A stretch of 64,000 nt of DNA from Stomorhina lunata (taxonomy: Eukaryota > Arthropoda > Insecta > Diptera > Rhiniidae): contig OW121744.1 in the NCBI GenBank assembly GCA_933228675.1, forward strand, positions 92,549,885 to 92,613,884, written 5' to 3'. Below, in pieces: positions 49,725 to 60,123 of this stretch. A program made the translations under genes and the position numbers. The notes beneath the pieces were generated by a model that made no database searches, was not told where the DNA came from, and was given only the letters and a program-made list of their open reading frames with translations. Each line of letters opens with the position of its first letter. The first letter of the stretch is position 1.

Positions 49725-50592
49725 ATTGTATACAAGTTCTCTGTAAGTATTGAAACCAATTATTTGGAAAATAAGCTGAAACTTTGTTGCTTTTTCTGTT
49801 TTAGATTAAATATCAAAATCTGTTTTGGGGGCAAAATACAATTACATGAATGTCTCTTAGCAGAACAATACGAAAAATAATGGAAAAGCAAGTATTTTAC
49901 AAATGTATATACCATGAATTTGAAATAAACTTAAAATTTAGGGGAGTTCACATAAGAAACTATATGAAAAATTTTGAAATACTAATACTAATACTAATTT
50001 ATACTGTTTCTTAACTTCCCTATTATTTATCTATGCAAATCTCTGATTTTTCCACCAGAAGCTACTGAATATTGTCTGATAGATGTTGAATAAATTCATG
50101 CAAATCTATGAACAATGCTTTTGTAATTCTAGTTATGGGCCAAAAAAATATTATTCCAACTTCAACATAGAATTCATATTCCTCTAGTTTCGTATAATTT
50201 CTTTCTTTTCTGAAAATAAATTAAAATTCGAATTAAATAATATTTTGTCCAAACTAAATCTGGCCGTAAAAACTAAATTATTTATAGAGAACGATCTAAT
50301 ATTTATTAGGTTTATAACAAATTTTGTAAAATGAATATGAAATTGCATGGAAATATTATTATTAATTTGTTATTATTTTATTTTTGACTATTTTATTGTT
50401 TATATTAATATATTATTTTTAATAGAGATATTTATTGCGAAAATCGTATTTATTGCATTTTTCTATTGTCTATGACTTTATGGGGAAAATGCTTATATGC
50501 AGATGTGAATGACTCCAGTGATTCTAAACTTTAATGTTGTCCTTCTGTAAGAGATTAGTAAAAACTACCTTAACGGAAATAGCGGTTACCTA
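49725..50592. other. Unique AT-rich spacer
   Basis: No gene recognised. (AATACT)3.5 occurs at 49978-49998, the reverse complement of the AGTATT unit of the 12.8-kb array. Confidence 0.45.
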
Positions 50593-50723
50593 AAGAGTGC
50601 TCTAAATAAAATTTGTAGTTGGATTTTCTTAAATAAAAATCAAACATTTTAATATAAAAACTTTACAAAATACGCAAATATAATGACATATTATACAAAA
50701 TCATTTAGCATTAAAATGTTTAC

Positions 50724-51262
50724 TTAGTACTCGGGTTTTGAAAAATTATCGACTTTTTTCGGAAACCCTCCCATTAAAGATTTTACAGTTGCTTCTGATA
50801 TCTTTTTGGAGCATGTGTTCCACCTGCGCTTAAAATCGGACATGTTCTTGGAAATCTTTCCTGTGTTCTTCAATTCCTTTTTTACCAGAGCCCAATACCT
50901 TTCCACAGGCCGAAGTTCTGGACAGTTAGGTGGATTTGCCTCTTTGAGTACCACTCAAGTGCCTTTTTTCCATAATGGCATGATGCCAAATCGGGCCAAA
51001 AAAATGTAGTCACTCTGTGCTCTCTTTAAAAGGGTAACAACCGTTTTTGTAGGCACTCCTTTATATAAATTTCTGTGTTTATTGTGCCAGATGCCACAAA
51101 TACTTTACTTCTTTTGCCACAACTGCAAATAGCTTGCCACAAGAGAAACTTCTTAGGGAATTTTGTTTGTTTTTTTGTGCAAAACTCTTGCCGAACATTG
51201 CCCCGTTTATCAGCAACATAAAAATCTTGACCAGGAAGTTGAGAAAAGTCTGCCAGTACGTA
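50724..51262 (-). pseudogene. Copy A transposase, C-terminal half (broken)
   Basis: On the minus strand this encodes the continuation from the first catalytic region through the WPDLASCHY motif, whose Asp codon is at 50990-50992, and on to the C-terminal block with NCPELRPVERYW. Just after the residues ALEWYS a 25-nt deletion (near 50943-50946) removes about eight codons present in copy B and shifts the frame. The downstream part is therefore read only in another frame, as a 76-codon ORF. This copy retains the second catalytic Asp that copy B lacks. Confidence 0.9.
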
Positions 51263-52523
51263 AAGAGTGTTCTAAAAAAAATATGCATTTACTATTTTAG
51301 ACAAAATTTATCCATAGTGCAAGAAATAATTTATTTTTTGATCAAGTTAGTTTCTATAGATATGTCAGATACTATTATTCTAGAAATTATTAATTTTCAA
51401 TAGTTATTTCAATCAAAATGGACTGCGAAAAAAAAGTTCTTGAAAATATAATTAAAACTTTTCAAAAAAATCCGTCATGGACTTTTAAAAAAATAGTTAA
51501 AAATTTGAAAGTTGATCCTCGAACGGTTTCTAATGCCATCAGACGGTATAAGGAAAACCTGAGCATTGAAAGAAAACCTGGATCAGGGAGGAAAAAAGGT
51601 CCTACAGATATTGGTAAGGCAAATGAAGTCAAGCGACTCTTTCGAAGAGCGCCTAACACTTCTTTAAGAAAAGCAGCTCGTACGGTGAAATGTCCTACGA
51701 ATTTTGCACATAGAGTCAAAGCTTATGCTGGACTGAAGACATACAAAGTCCAAAAGGTTCCAGATCGCAATGCTATAAAAAACTTAGAAGCAAAAAAACG
51801 AGCGAAAAAATTGAAGTCTGATTTTATAAAAAAATACACCTGTTGTGTGATGGATGATGAAACATACGTACTGGCAGACTTTTCTCAACTTCCTGGTCAA
51901 GATTTTTATGTTGCTGATAAACAGGGCAATGTTCGGCAAGAGTTTCGCACAAAAAAACAAACAAAATTCCCTAAGAAGTTTCTCGTGTGGCAAGCTATTT
52001 GCAGTTGTGGCAAAAGAAGTAAAGTATTTGTGGCATCTGGCACAATTAACACAGAAATTTATATAAAGGAGTGCCTACAAAAACGGTTGTTACTCTTTTT
52101 AAGAGAGCACAGAGTAACTACAAAAAACGCACTTGAGTGGTACTCTAAGAATAATGTCATTTTTGTACCACGAGAGGCAAGTCCACCTAACTGTCCAGAA
52201 CTTCGGCCTGTGGAAAGGTATTGGGCTCTGGTAAAAAAGGAATTGAAGAACACAGGAAAGATTTCCAAGAACATGTCCGATTTTAAGCGCAGGTGGAACA
52301 CATGCTCCAAAAAGGTATCAGAAGCAACTGTAAAATCTTTAATGGGAGGGTTTCCGAAAAAAGTCGATAATTTTGCAAAACCCGAGTACTAAGTAAACAT
52401 TTTAATGCTAAATGATTTTGTATAATATGTCATTATATTTGCGTATTTTGTAGAGTTATTATATTAAAAGGTTTGATTTTTATTTAAGAAAATGCAACTA
52501 CAAATTTTATTTAGAGCACTCTT
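51263..52523 (+). mobile_element. Tc1/mariner-type transposon copy B, nested in copy A
   Basis: 1,261 bp bounded by inverted ends AAGAGTGTTCTAAAA and (inverted) AAGAGTGCTCTAAAT, with TA at 51261-51262 and 52524-52525. It lies in the opposite orientation to copy A. Sequence identity to A is high wherever both exist, so the two are close relatives. It has a single transposase ORF, defective in the catalytic core. Confidence 0.93.
51418..52392 (+). CDS. Tc1/mariner (DD-E/D) transposase with second catalytic Asp deleted, 324 aa
   Basis: This is a cut-and-paste transposase of the Tc1/mariner superfamily. The N-terminal helix-turn-helix is at about 22-45, a basic GRKKG linker at 57-61 and a second helix-turn-helix region at about 66-105; together they should bind the inverted ends. 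The first catalytic Asp is in MDDET (Asp147). The C-terminal block NCPELRPVERYW contains the Glu at 266. The second motif, WPDLASCHY in copy A, is missing: copy A has 14 codons where this copy has two, an in-frame 36-nt loss at residues 235-237. Comparing both copies, the normal Asp-to-Glu spacing appears to be about 37. The frame is otherwise open from ATG to stop. It should bind DNA but not cut. Confidence 0.92.
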   Translation: MDCEKKVLENIIKTFQKNPSWTFKKIVKNLKVDPRTVSNAIRRYKENLSIERKPGSGRKKGPTDIGKANEVKRLFRRAPNTSLRKAARTVKCPTNFAHRVKAYAGLKTYKVQKVPDRNAIKNLEAKKRAKKLKSDFIKKYTCCVMDDETYVLADFSQLPGQDFYVADKQGNVRQEFRTKKQTKFPKKFLVWQAICSCGKRSKVFVASGTINTEIYIKECLQKRLLLFLREHRVTTKNALEWYSKNNVIFVPREASPPNCPELRPVERYWALVKKELKNTGKISKNMSDFKRRWNTCSKKVSEATVKSLMGGFPKKVDNFAKPEY

Positions 52524-52525
52524 TA

Positions 52526-52973
52526 TGTTTCATCATCCATCACACAACAGGTGTATTTTTTTATAAAATCAGACTTCAATTTTTTCGCTCGTTTTTTTGC
52601 TTCTAAGTTCTTTATAGCATTGCGATCTGGAACCTTTTGGACTTTGTATGTCTTCAGTCCAGCATAAGCTTTGACTCTATGTGCAAAATTCGTAGAACAT
52701 TTCACCGTACGAGCTGCTTTTCTTAAAGAAGTGTTAGGCGCTCTTCGAAAGAGTCGCTCGACTTCTTTTGCCTCACCAATATCTGTAGGACCTTTTTTCC
52801 TCCCTGATCCAGGTTTTCTTTCAATGCTCAGGTTTTCCTTATACCGTCTGATGGCATTAGAAACCGTTCGAGGGTCAACTTTCAAATTTTTAGCTATTTT
52901 TTTAAAAGTTCATGACGGAATTTTTTGAAAAGTTTTAATTATATTTTCACGAACTTTTTTTTTCGCAGTCCAT
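52526..52973 (-). pseudogene. Copy A transposase, N-terminal half (broken)
   Basis: On the minus strand the start codon is at 52973-52971. An A run is one base longer than in copy B (nine, at 52955-52963), shifting the frame soon after the start. Further on, a Trp codon of copy B reads TGA here (52910-52912). Downstream the frame encodes the two helix-turn-helix regions and ends at MDDET, the first catalytic motif, where copy B is inserted. The remaining open part is 52523-52885. It is non-functional. Confidence 0.9.
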
Positions 52974-53130
52974 TTTGATTGAAATAACTATTGAAAATTA
53001 ATAATTTCTAAAATAATAGTATCTGACATATCTATAGAAACCAACTTGATCAAAAAATAAATTATTTCTTGCACTATGGATAAATTTTGTCTAAAATAGT
53101 AAATGTATATTTTTTTTAGAACACTCTTTA

Positions 53131-54040
53131 GTTTATAAAATTCAAAACCATAGAACAGTTAACGAATTTAACAAACAGCAACCAGTCAAGTTAACCAAAT
53201 AACCCACCAAAAAAACTAGAGAAAGAGACGTATGACACAAGCAGAAACCAGGCAGGCAAGAAAACAATCCTACACGCCTAAATATATGCAAAACAATAAA
53301 CAAATGTATTTACCAATACAACTTACAAATGTACAAACAGGATTTGACTTATACACATAAAAAAACATATACATGTAGGTGAGAGGAAAGCCCCTTCGGT
53401 ATGTGAATACGTGTTAGTTCTACGAAAACATGACCAAAGCCTCTACAACTCCCTACTGTGGTTACAAGCTTATTTACGACCTCAAGAATCACAAACCAAC
53501 AAAAGCCCACACATACAAACACATTAAAATTCCAATAGAATGTGCGGAAGAAATGATAATTTAAAGGCAAACACGTGTTAGAATTTTTCAGTTGAGAAAA
53601 TGCCGATTTATGTCATAGATATGCTAAAATAAGCATTAATTCGAATCAAACCAATAAAAAAGCAGTTTCAAATAATTTATCGCTGAAAATAAATTGTTAA
53701 TGACTGATTAAAAATTATACTAAAAGTGATTATTGGGGAAGTTTAAGGCATTTTTTAAGTGTAATATTGAGATAAAAATTCTTTTCCTTTTTTGTATCCC
53801 TTAAATAAAGAAAAATTTTTATCAATATTAAAAACCTAAAAACTCATATATTTTAAAATCTTCCAATATGTTTTCGGTGCAATTTCGCAAAGATAAAACT
53901 CTTGACTTATATTTTAATCGAAATGAAAAAGAAAAAATTAATTTCTACATTAGATAAATCTAATTTTAGATTTCAACAAAAATATTTATATTTCTCAAAC
54001 TATTTACTAACAATAGATTTTCAAATAACAGGGAAGGATA
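53131..54040. other. Unique AT-rich sequence
   Basis: No gene recognised. A 73-codon minus-strand frame at 53349-53570 is hydrophobic but without family features and is not called. Confidence 0.4.
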
Positions 54041-54073
54041 GCTATGTCTTAGCCTATATGTCTATGTTTTAGG
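54041..54073. repeat. Remnant of the 12-bp minisatellite beside S6
   Basis: GCTATGTCTTAGCCTATATG followed by TCTATGTTTTAGG is about two and a half decayed copies of TGTCTTAGTCTA, directly abutting the first S6 monomer. Confidence 0.6.
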
Positions 54074-55010
54074 AAAATTTTCTATAGAATTTTCCATATT
54101 TTTCTACAGAAAAATTTTCCAAAGAAATCTTTTTCTATAGAAAAATTTCGCAAAGAAATATTTTTCTATAGAAAAATTTCGCAAAGAAATATTTTTCTAT
54201 AGAAAAATTTTCCCAAAAAAAAATATTTTTCTATAGAAAGATTTCCCAAAGAAATATTTTTCTATAGAAAAATTTCCAAAGAAATATTTTTCTATAGAAA
54301 ATTTTCCAAAGAAATATTTTTCTATAGAAAATTTTCCAAAGAAATATTTTTCTATAGAAAAATTTCCAAAGAAATATTTTTCTATAGAAAAATTTCCAAA
54401 GAAATATTTTTCTATAGAAAATTTTCCAAAGAAATATTTTTCCATAGAAAAATTTCTAAAGAAATATTTTTCTATAGAAAAATTTCCAAAGAACTATTTT
54501 TGTATAGAAAAATTTTTAAAAAAAATATTTTTCTATAGAAAAATTTTCCGAAGAAATATTTTTCTATAGAAAAATTTTCCGAAGAAATATTTTTCTATAG
54601 AAAAATTTTCCGAAGAAATATTTTTCTATAGAAAAATTTTCCGAAGAAATATTTTTCTATAGAAAAATTTTCCAAAGAAATATTTTTTTCTATAGAAAAA
54701 TTTTCCAAAGAAATATTTTTCTATAGACAAATTTTCCAAAGAAATATTTTTCTATAGAAAAATTTTCCAAAGAAATATTTTTCTATAGAAAAATTTTCCA
54801 AAGAAATATTTTTCTATAGAAAAATTTTCCAAAAAAATATTTTTCTGTAGAAAAATTTCCAAAGAAATATTTTTCTATAGAAAAATTTTCCAAAGAAATA
54901 TTTGTCTATAGAAAAATTTTGCCAAGAAATATATTTCCATAGAAAAATTTTGCAAAGAAATATTTTTTTATAGAAAAATTTGCCAAAGATATATTTTTCT
55001 ATAGAAAAAT
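54073..55010. repeat. 31-bp satellite S6 (CCAAAG + TTTTTCTATAGAAAAA type)
   Basis: About 30 monomers containing AGAAATATTTTTCTATAGAA, with CCAAAG or CCGAAG in the spacer. Most are 31 bp; a run at about 54240-54480 is 30 bp (one A or T fewer), which opens an 82-codon minus-strand frame with a 10-residue period. The sequence grades into S7 at about 55010, where the spacer changes to CGTTAG. Confidence 0.93.
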
Positions 55011-55840
55011 TTTCGTTAGAAAAATTTTGCTATAGAAAATTTTTCGTTGGAAATATTTTTCTATAGAAAATTTTTCGTTAAAAATATTTTTCTACAGAAA
55101 ATTTTTCGTTAGAAATATTTTTCTATAGAAAATTTTTCGTTAGAAATATTTTTCGTTAGAAATATTTTTCTATAGAAAATTTTTCGTAAGAAATATTTTT
55201 CGTTAGAAATATTTTTCTATAGAAAATTTTTCGTAAGAAATATTTTTCTATAGAAAATTTTTCGTTAGAAATATTTTTATATAGAAAATTTTTCTTTACA
55301 ATTATTTTTCTATAGAAAATTTTTCTTTAGAGTTATTTTTCTATAGAAAATTTTTCGTTAGAAATATTTTTCTATAGAAAATTTTTCGTTACAAATATTT
55401 TTCTATAGAAAATTTTTCGTTAGAAATATTCTTCTATAGAAAATTTTTCGTTAGAAATATTTTTCTATGGAAAATTTTTCGTTAGAAATATTTTTCTATA
55501 GAAAATTTTTCGTTAGAAATATTTTTCTATAGAAAATTTTTCGTTAGAAATATTTTTCTATAGAAAATTTTTCGTTAAAAATATTTTTCTATAGAAAATT
55601 TTTCGTTAGAAATATTTTTCTATAGAAAATTTTTCGTTAGAAATATTTTTCTATAGAAAACTTTTCGTTAGAAATATTTTTCTATAGAAAATTTTTCGTT
55701 AGAAATATTTTTCAATAGAAAATTTTTCGTTAGAAATATTTTTCTATAGAAAATTTTTCGTTAGAAATATTTTTCTATAGAAAATTTTTCGTTAGAAATA
55801 TTTTTCTATAGAAAATTTTTCGTTAGAAATATTTTTCTAT
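55011..55840. repeat. 31-bp satellite S7, left block
   Basis: About 27 monomers of 31 bp: CGTTAGAAATATTTTTCTAT followed by AGAAAATTTTT. Early copies are variable (CGTAAG, CTTTACAATTA, CTTTAGAGTTA); copies from 55430 on are uniform. The block is cut at 55840 by the tail of the CR1/L2-type LINE and resumes at 60679. Confidence 0.96.
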
Positions 55841-56203
55841 TTATTTATTTATTTATTTATTTGGTATCCTGCACAACAAGACAAAAAGTCTTATAATTAC
55901 AGTACAGGATTGGATGAAAGGAAATAAGCATATTTGACACAAATATAAAAAATTAAAAAAGAAATAAAAAAAAAAAAAATTAAAAAAGAAATACAAAAGA
56001 AATACAAAAGTTTTAAATTAAAGGTCACAAAATTACTTACAATTAAATATAAATAAAAATACATGTAAATTTCATCACAGTAGCATATAAAAGCACACAT
56101 AAATGAAAATGGATTAAAAATTACAGGATATTAATTAACAAGATCACAACTTATAATTATAAAATAAAATAATACAATTTTATGAATAAAGAAAAAAATA
56201 GGA

Positions 56204-58999
56204 TTATGTACTAAAATACTCATATAAGGATTTCCTAAACTGCGCTATATTGCTCAAAAATTGTAAGGTTGGTGGTAGCGAGTTCCAAAGACGAATAGTG
56301 TTTATGAAATATTGATACTCAGAAACAAGTCTCTTGTATCTTATTGGAATTATATTGTTATTTCTTCTTGAACGGGTAAAAGCTAGACGATTAAACAGAT
56401 ATACTGGTTCATTTGTATAAATAACTTTATGAAAAAGTATTAAAGATTTAATTTTAAGAAGATCAGTAAATCGAACTCCAAACAGTTTTAATTCAAAAGG
56501 AGTTATGTGGGACGACCGTCTTAGATTGTAAACATATCTCAATATTGAATTGTATGTAGAGATCAGTTTCCTTGTACTAGTGTAATCACAACTGCTAAAG
56601 ACTTCGCAACCATATAACAGCGTTGGTAATAATAAAGTTTTTGCAAGCATAATTCGAGTAGAAACTGGCGTTAAATGCTGAGTTTTCCATAATGAGCGTA
56701 ACGTTGAAAATATTTTACCGGCTGCACTATTAATGTGGTCGGACCAGGTGAGTGATGAATTGAAAATTACCCCAAGATTTTTAGTTTTGGGAACAATTTC
56801 AATGCATTGATTATTTAGTGTGATGTCAGGCACATCAATATTTTGTGTAGAAGCTTTAGAAATTACCAGACATTTCGACTTTGCGGGATTTAAGGAAAGA
56901 CCATTTGATAATGCCCACGATTGAACTTTTGACAAATCTGAATTTAGTTTTGAAATACATTCATGCACTCGATCGGTACTGCAACATATGTAGAGCTGAA
57001 CATCATCGGCATACATTTGAATTTTACAATAAGATAATTGCTCAGGAAGGTCATTGATGTAAATTGTAAAAAGGAGTGGTCCTAAGATTGAGCCTTGTGG
57101 AACACCCTTTGTTACTGGCAACATTATTGATTGTTTGTTATTGGCGTAAACATATTGAAATCTATTATCAAGATATGATGAAATGAGTCCAGTAGCGGAA
57201 GAACTGAAATTGAAAAAATTTGATAGTTTTAGTCGAAGCATGTCATGGTTTACCATATCAAATGCTTTAGAATGGTCCAGAAGTGTTAAAAACGCAATGT
57301 TACCGTCATCAATGTATCCGCGTATTTCTTCCGATACGTCGATTAGAGCAGTAACACAATTATGCTTTTGTCGAAAACCTGATTGCCTATTAGTGAGTAG
57401 ATTTTTGGCCTTTACATATTCACCTATTTGCTTATCTAATATCCTTTCAAGTACCTTTGACAAAAATGGGAGTATTGCTATCGGTCGGTAATCATTTTTA
57501 TTCTTAGGAATTGGTATAATTTTGGCATACTTCCAATTTTGGGGAAAAACACTCTTTGTGATAATAGAATTAAGTACATAAGTAATTTGAGGTAAAAGAA
57601 GAGGAATAATGGCTTTTATGAATTTGGGATGGAGGTTATCAGGGCCCATTGCATTAGAATTAATGTTGTAACAAGAATCAAGAACATCAGCTTGTGTTAT
57701 ACATTTAAAAGAGAATGAACTTTCATTTGAACTTGAACGGCTAGTAGAAGAGTAGAAATTTGGATTAACTCCTAAATTTTGAATTTTTAGAAATGATTCA
57801 TTCAAAAGGTTAACGTCAAGGTTGGAAGAAATCGTTTCCTGAGTTTTTTTTACACCAATATCCCGAATAATTTGCCATGTCTTCTTGGTATTTACAGCAG
57901 AAGAAAATAAGTTGAAATAGTAAGACGATTTTGCACTTCTAATTAGCTTATTCACTTCCTTTCTCAAAGAAGTGAATTGCGTATAAAGCTCTGATGTTTT
58001 ATAATGTTTCCAACGCTTATGTGCATGATCACGTAAGTTAATTTTTGACTTAATTTGCTCATTGAACCAGGGTTTACTGTTACCGCGTGAAAGTTTTTTT
58101 AAAGGAACTGTTTTTTGAAAAATATTGGAAAGTTGAGTTTCAAGAAAGTTCACTTGGTAATCAACATCAGGGGTAAGGTAAATACAATTCCAGTCGACAT
58201 TGGCTAGCTCGATGCATACTGAGTTGTAATCCATGCGCTTGAAATCATAAAACAATGTTTCTTCTCTCTTACGTTGAGGTAAAAAATCATAACTTAAGAA
58301 GATTATGTCATGCTTAGAGAAACACGGTGCAGAAATTTGGTCGTAAAGCAAGACTTTTGAGTTTGAGCTAACGAAAAAAAGGTCAAGAAGTGTTTGGTTT
58401 GTAGACATGAAATGGGTGGGGGTTGTTGTGTTTGTGGGGGACAGACCAATTGATTCCATGGCATCTGTCAGGTAGCTTTCGTTTAGCACATTGGAATTAA
58501 AATCACCACAAACTACAACATTCTCATAGTTGACGGTTAAAGTTTCAAGTTTTTCCTGAAAATCTTCCATGCGTATTCTCTTATTAGGTCTGTAGACACA
58601 GCCAATAAGCAATTTATTACCCATGGAAACAACTTCAACGAATAAATGCTCTACTTTTTCATTATTTTCAGATTTGGTAACAAATTTACATGTTAGTCCT
58701 CTTTTAACAAAAACTGCAACGCCGCCGCCATGTGTACATCTATCACAATGAAACATGTGAAAACCGTGTAACTCAAATATGCCATTGAAAACTTCATTAT
58801 TAAACCATGTTTCCGAAACACATATTACGTCGATACCGGAATTTTCAAAAATGTGTCTAAATTCGTCTATTTTGTTATTTAAGCTCTGAGCATTTAAATG
58901 ACAAATATTGATGCCAGATCTCTGTTTGCAAAGAATTCTAATGAGATTAAATGTGCCGTCGTTGGAACTACTGTTTATGCTATTCCCTGTAGGAGGCAT
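56204..58999 (-). CDS. LINE ORF2: endonuclease + reverse transcriptase (CR1/L2 group), 931 aa
   Basis: Residues about 30-240 form the AP-like endonuclease: LNAQ with Asn36, SETW with Glu63, GDFN with Asp166 and Asn168, and SKHD with His230 in place of the more common SDH. The reverse transcriptase spans about 450-740: MGPDNLHPKF at 451-460, DYRPIAIL at 503-510, LLDHSKAFD with the first catalytic Asp at 575, GVPQGSILGPLL at 632-643, and MYADD with Asp665-Asp666. The C-terminus ends with the RLWNSLPP-type motif seen in many CR1-like and related ORF2 proteins. No RNase H. The frame is intact over the usual family length; the ATG at 58999 lies 185 nt after the ORF1 stop. Confidence 0.94.
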   Translation of the reverse strand: MPPTGNSINSSSNDGTFNLIRILCKQRSGINICHLNAQSLNNKIDEFRHIFENSGIDVICVSETWFNNEVFNGIFELHGFHMFHCDRCTHGGGVAVFVKRGLTCKFVTKSENNEKVEHLFVEVVSMGNKLLIGCVYRPNKRIRMEDFQEKLETLTVNYENVVVCGDFNSNVLNESYLTDAMESIGLSPTNTTTPTHFMSTNQTLLDLFFVSSNSKVLLYDQISAPCFSKHDIIFLSYDFLPQRKREETLFYDFKRMDYNSVCIELANVDWNCIYLTPDVDYQVNFLETQLSNIFQKTVPLKKLSRGNSKPWFNEQIKSKINLRDHAHKRWKHYKTSELYTQFTSLRKEVNKLIRSAKSSYYFNLFSSAVNTKKTWQIIRDIGVKKTQETISSNLDVNLLNESFLKIQNLGVNPNFYSSTSRSSSNESSFSFKCITQADVLDSCYNINSNAMGPDNLHPKFIKAIIPLLLPQITYVLNSIITKSVFPQNWKYAKIIPIPKNKNDYRPIAILPFLSKVLERILDKQIGEYVKAKNLLTNRQSGFRQKHNCVTALIDVSEEIRGYIDDGNIAFLTLLDHSKAFDMVNHDMLRLKLSNFFNFSSSATGLISSYLDNRFQYVYANNKQSIMLPVTKGVPQGSILGPLLFTIYINDLPEQLSYCKIQMYADDVQLYICCSTDRVHECISKLNSDLSKVQSWALSNGLSLNPAKSKCLVISKASTQNIDVPDITLNNQCIEIVPKTKNLGVIFNSSLTWSDHINSAAGKIFSTLRSLWKTQHLTPVSTRIMLAKTLLLPTLLYGCEVFSSCDYTSTRKLISTYNSILRYVYNLRRSSHITPFELKLFGVRFTDLLKIKSLILFHKVIYTNEPVYLFNRLAFTRSRRNNNIIPIRYKRLVSEYQYFINTIRLWNSLPPTLQFLSNIAQFRKSLYEYFST

Positions 59000-59184
59000 A
59001 GCAGATTATATTATGTATTGATGAGCAACGCAGTAAAGGAAAATAAATAAAAAATTTAGTTATCAGAAAGTTTAAAAGTTGAGCTAATTTAAAAATATCA
59101 GAAAAATAATATAAAAAGTTTTTTAATGCAGTAGCAAACGTAAAACAATTATTTAAAAACGATTTTAAAAACGATTTAATTGAT

Positions 59185-60123
59185 TTAATTATCAAGAGCT
59201 CCATCAGGAAAAAACTCATTTAGCTGATTAGGATCCTCAATGCGAACTGGTTCATCGTTCTCTTTACATTTTATATGGACCAAGCCACGTATAGTGTAGG
59301 CTGCTTTTAAAAATCCCCTCTTCTTGAGTTCAATTGCCTTTATTAAGATTTTGTGATTTGCCGTTGTTAAATTTTCATTTATATAAAAAGGTCTATCTTC
59401 ACCAAGTCCGAAGTCGGATAGCATCAACTCAGTTCTGTACGCTTTCCGATAGTTTGCCAGACATTTAAGAATAAAATTCTTGTCGTATGGAGAAAACAGT
59501 TTAACCATTATGACCGCATCCGGGGAAAAAGTACGATCTCTATTGTTGTGGTTCTGAAGGCGGTATAGCGTTTTTGTTGCTGGTGTAGGAATATTGAGAA
59601 ACTCACAGATATGTTTAAAAATTGCATCCAAATTCTCATCTTTTGCGTACGGAATTCCATTAATTCGAAGATCTGACGCAACCGTAGAATTTTCCTGTCG
59701 CTGTAACTGTGTTTTCAGAGTTTGAACCTCGCTTTTTAGGCAAACAATTTCAGACGCCACTGTCTCAAGTTTTGTAACTCTCTCATTTATATTTAAAATG
59801 TCATTTTTGAGTTCATCAAATCTCTTATTTAATAATACTTCAATACGAGCTTCACTCTCTTCAAACATTTTTTTCATAGTTAAGAGTACACTCTCAAATT
59901 TTTTGTCTATTTTTTTGTCGACAATATTGAGTATTTTAAAAGGGGAATCTGTAGCAGATAATCTGGGAGTTTTTGCTACATTACCGATGATCGATGTCTG
60001 TGCTGGCTCTCTGGTTCTTTTAGGCGCGTACATTGGATTCTGCATAAAATCGTTGTTGTGTTGCATTTCTGAAACATCAGAGAAATTTTCGATGCTGTCG
60101 TTCTGGTTGTTGTTGCAGCTCAT
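59185..60123 (-). CDS. LINE ORF1: coiled-coil RNA-binding protein with FP25K-like C-terminal domain, 312 aa
   Basis: Residues 1-65 are polar and probably disordered. Residues about 70-148 form a charged heptad-rich coiled coil that should multimerise the protein. DLRINGIP (151-158) opens a C-terminal domain reaching about 300, with FYINENLT and a later LVHIKCKENDEPVRI stretch. This resembles the FP25K-like domain found in many insect LINE ORF1 proteins; the assignment is from pattern only. There are no CCHC knuckles, unlike the Jockey-type ORF1 at 36672-37436. The family role is binding element RNA to form ribonucleoprotein particles. The ATG at 60123 heads an uninterrupted frame. Confidence 0.8.
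   Translation of the reverse strand: MSCNNNQNDSIENFSDVSEMQHNNDFMQNPMYAPKRTREPAQTSIIGNVAKTPRLSATDSPFKILNIVDKKIDKKFESVLLTMKKMFEESEARIEVLLNKRFDELKNDILNINERVTKLETVASEIVCLKSEVQTLKTQLQRQENSTVASDLRINGIPYAKDENLDAIFKHICEFLNIPTPATKTLYRLQNHNNRDRTFSPDAVIMVKLFSPYDKNFILKCLANYRKAYRTELMLSDFGLGEDRPFYINENLTTANHKILIKAIELKKRGFLKAAYTIRGLVHIKCKENDEPVRIEDPNQLNEFFPDGALDN

Larger units (their letters stand above)
50593..53128 (-). mobile_element. Tc1/mariner-type transposon copy A, split by copy B
   Basis: The outer ends are AAGAGTGCTCTAAAT (50593) and its inverted partner ending ACACTCTT (53128), flanked by TA at 50591-50592 and 53129-53130. Transposase remnants run on the minus strand: the 3' half at 50724-51262 and the 5' half at 52526-52973. 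Copy B interrupts it at a TA inside the codons for the first catalytic region. Without B, A would be about 1.27 kb. Copy A itself is dead: nonsense change, frameshifts and a deletion. Confidence 0.92.

Noticed and set aside
54197..54445. 82-codon ORF with a repeating EKYFFG-like decapeptide
   Set aside because: It arises from a run of 30-bp S6 monomers. Similar edge ORFs at 21809-22144, 25370-25564, 26263-26490 and 39747-39935 have the same cause.
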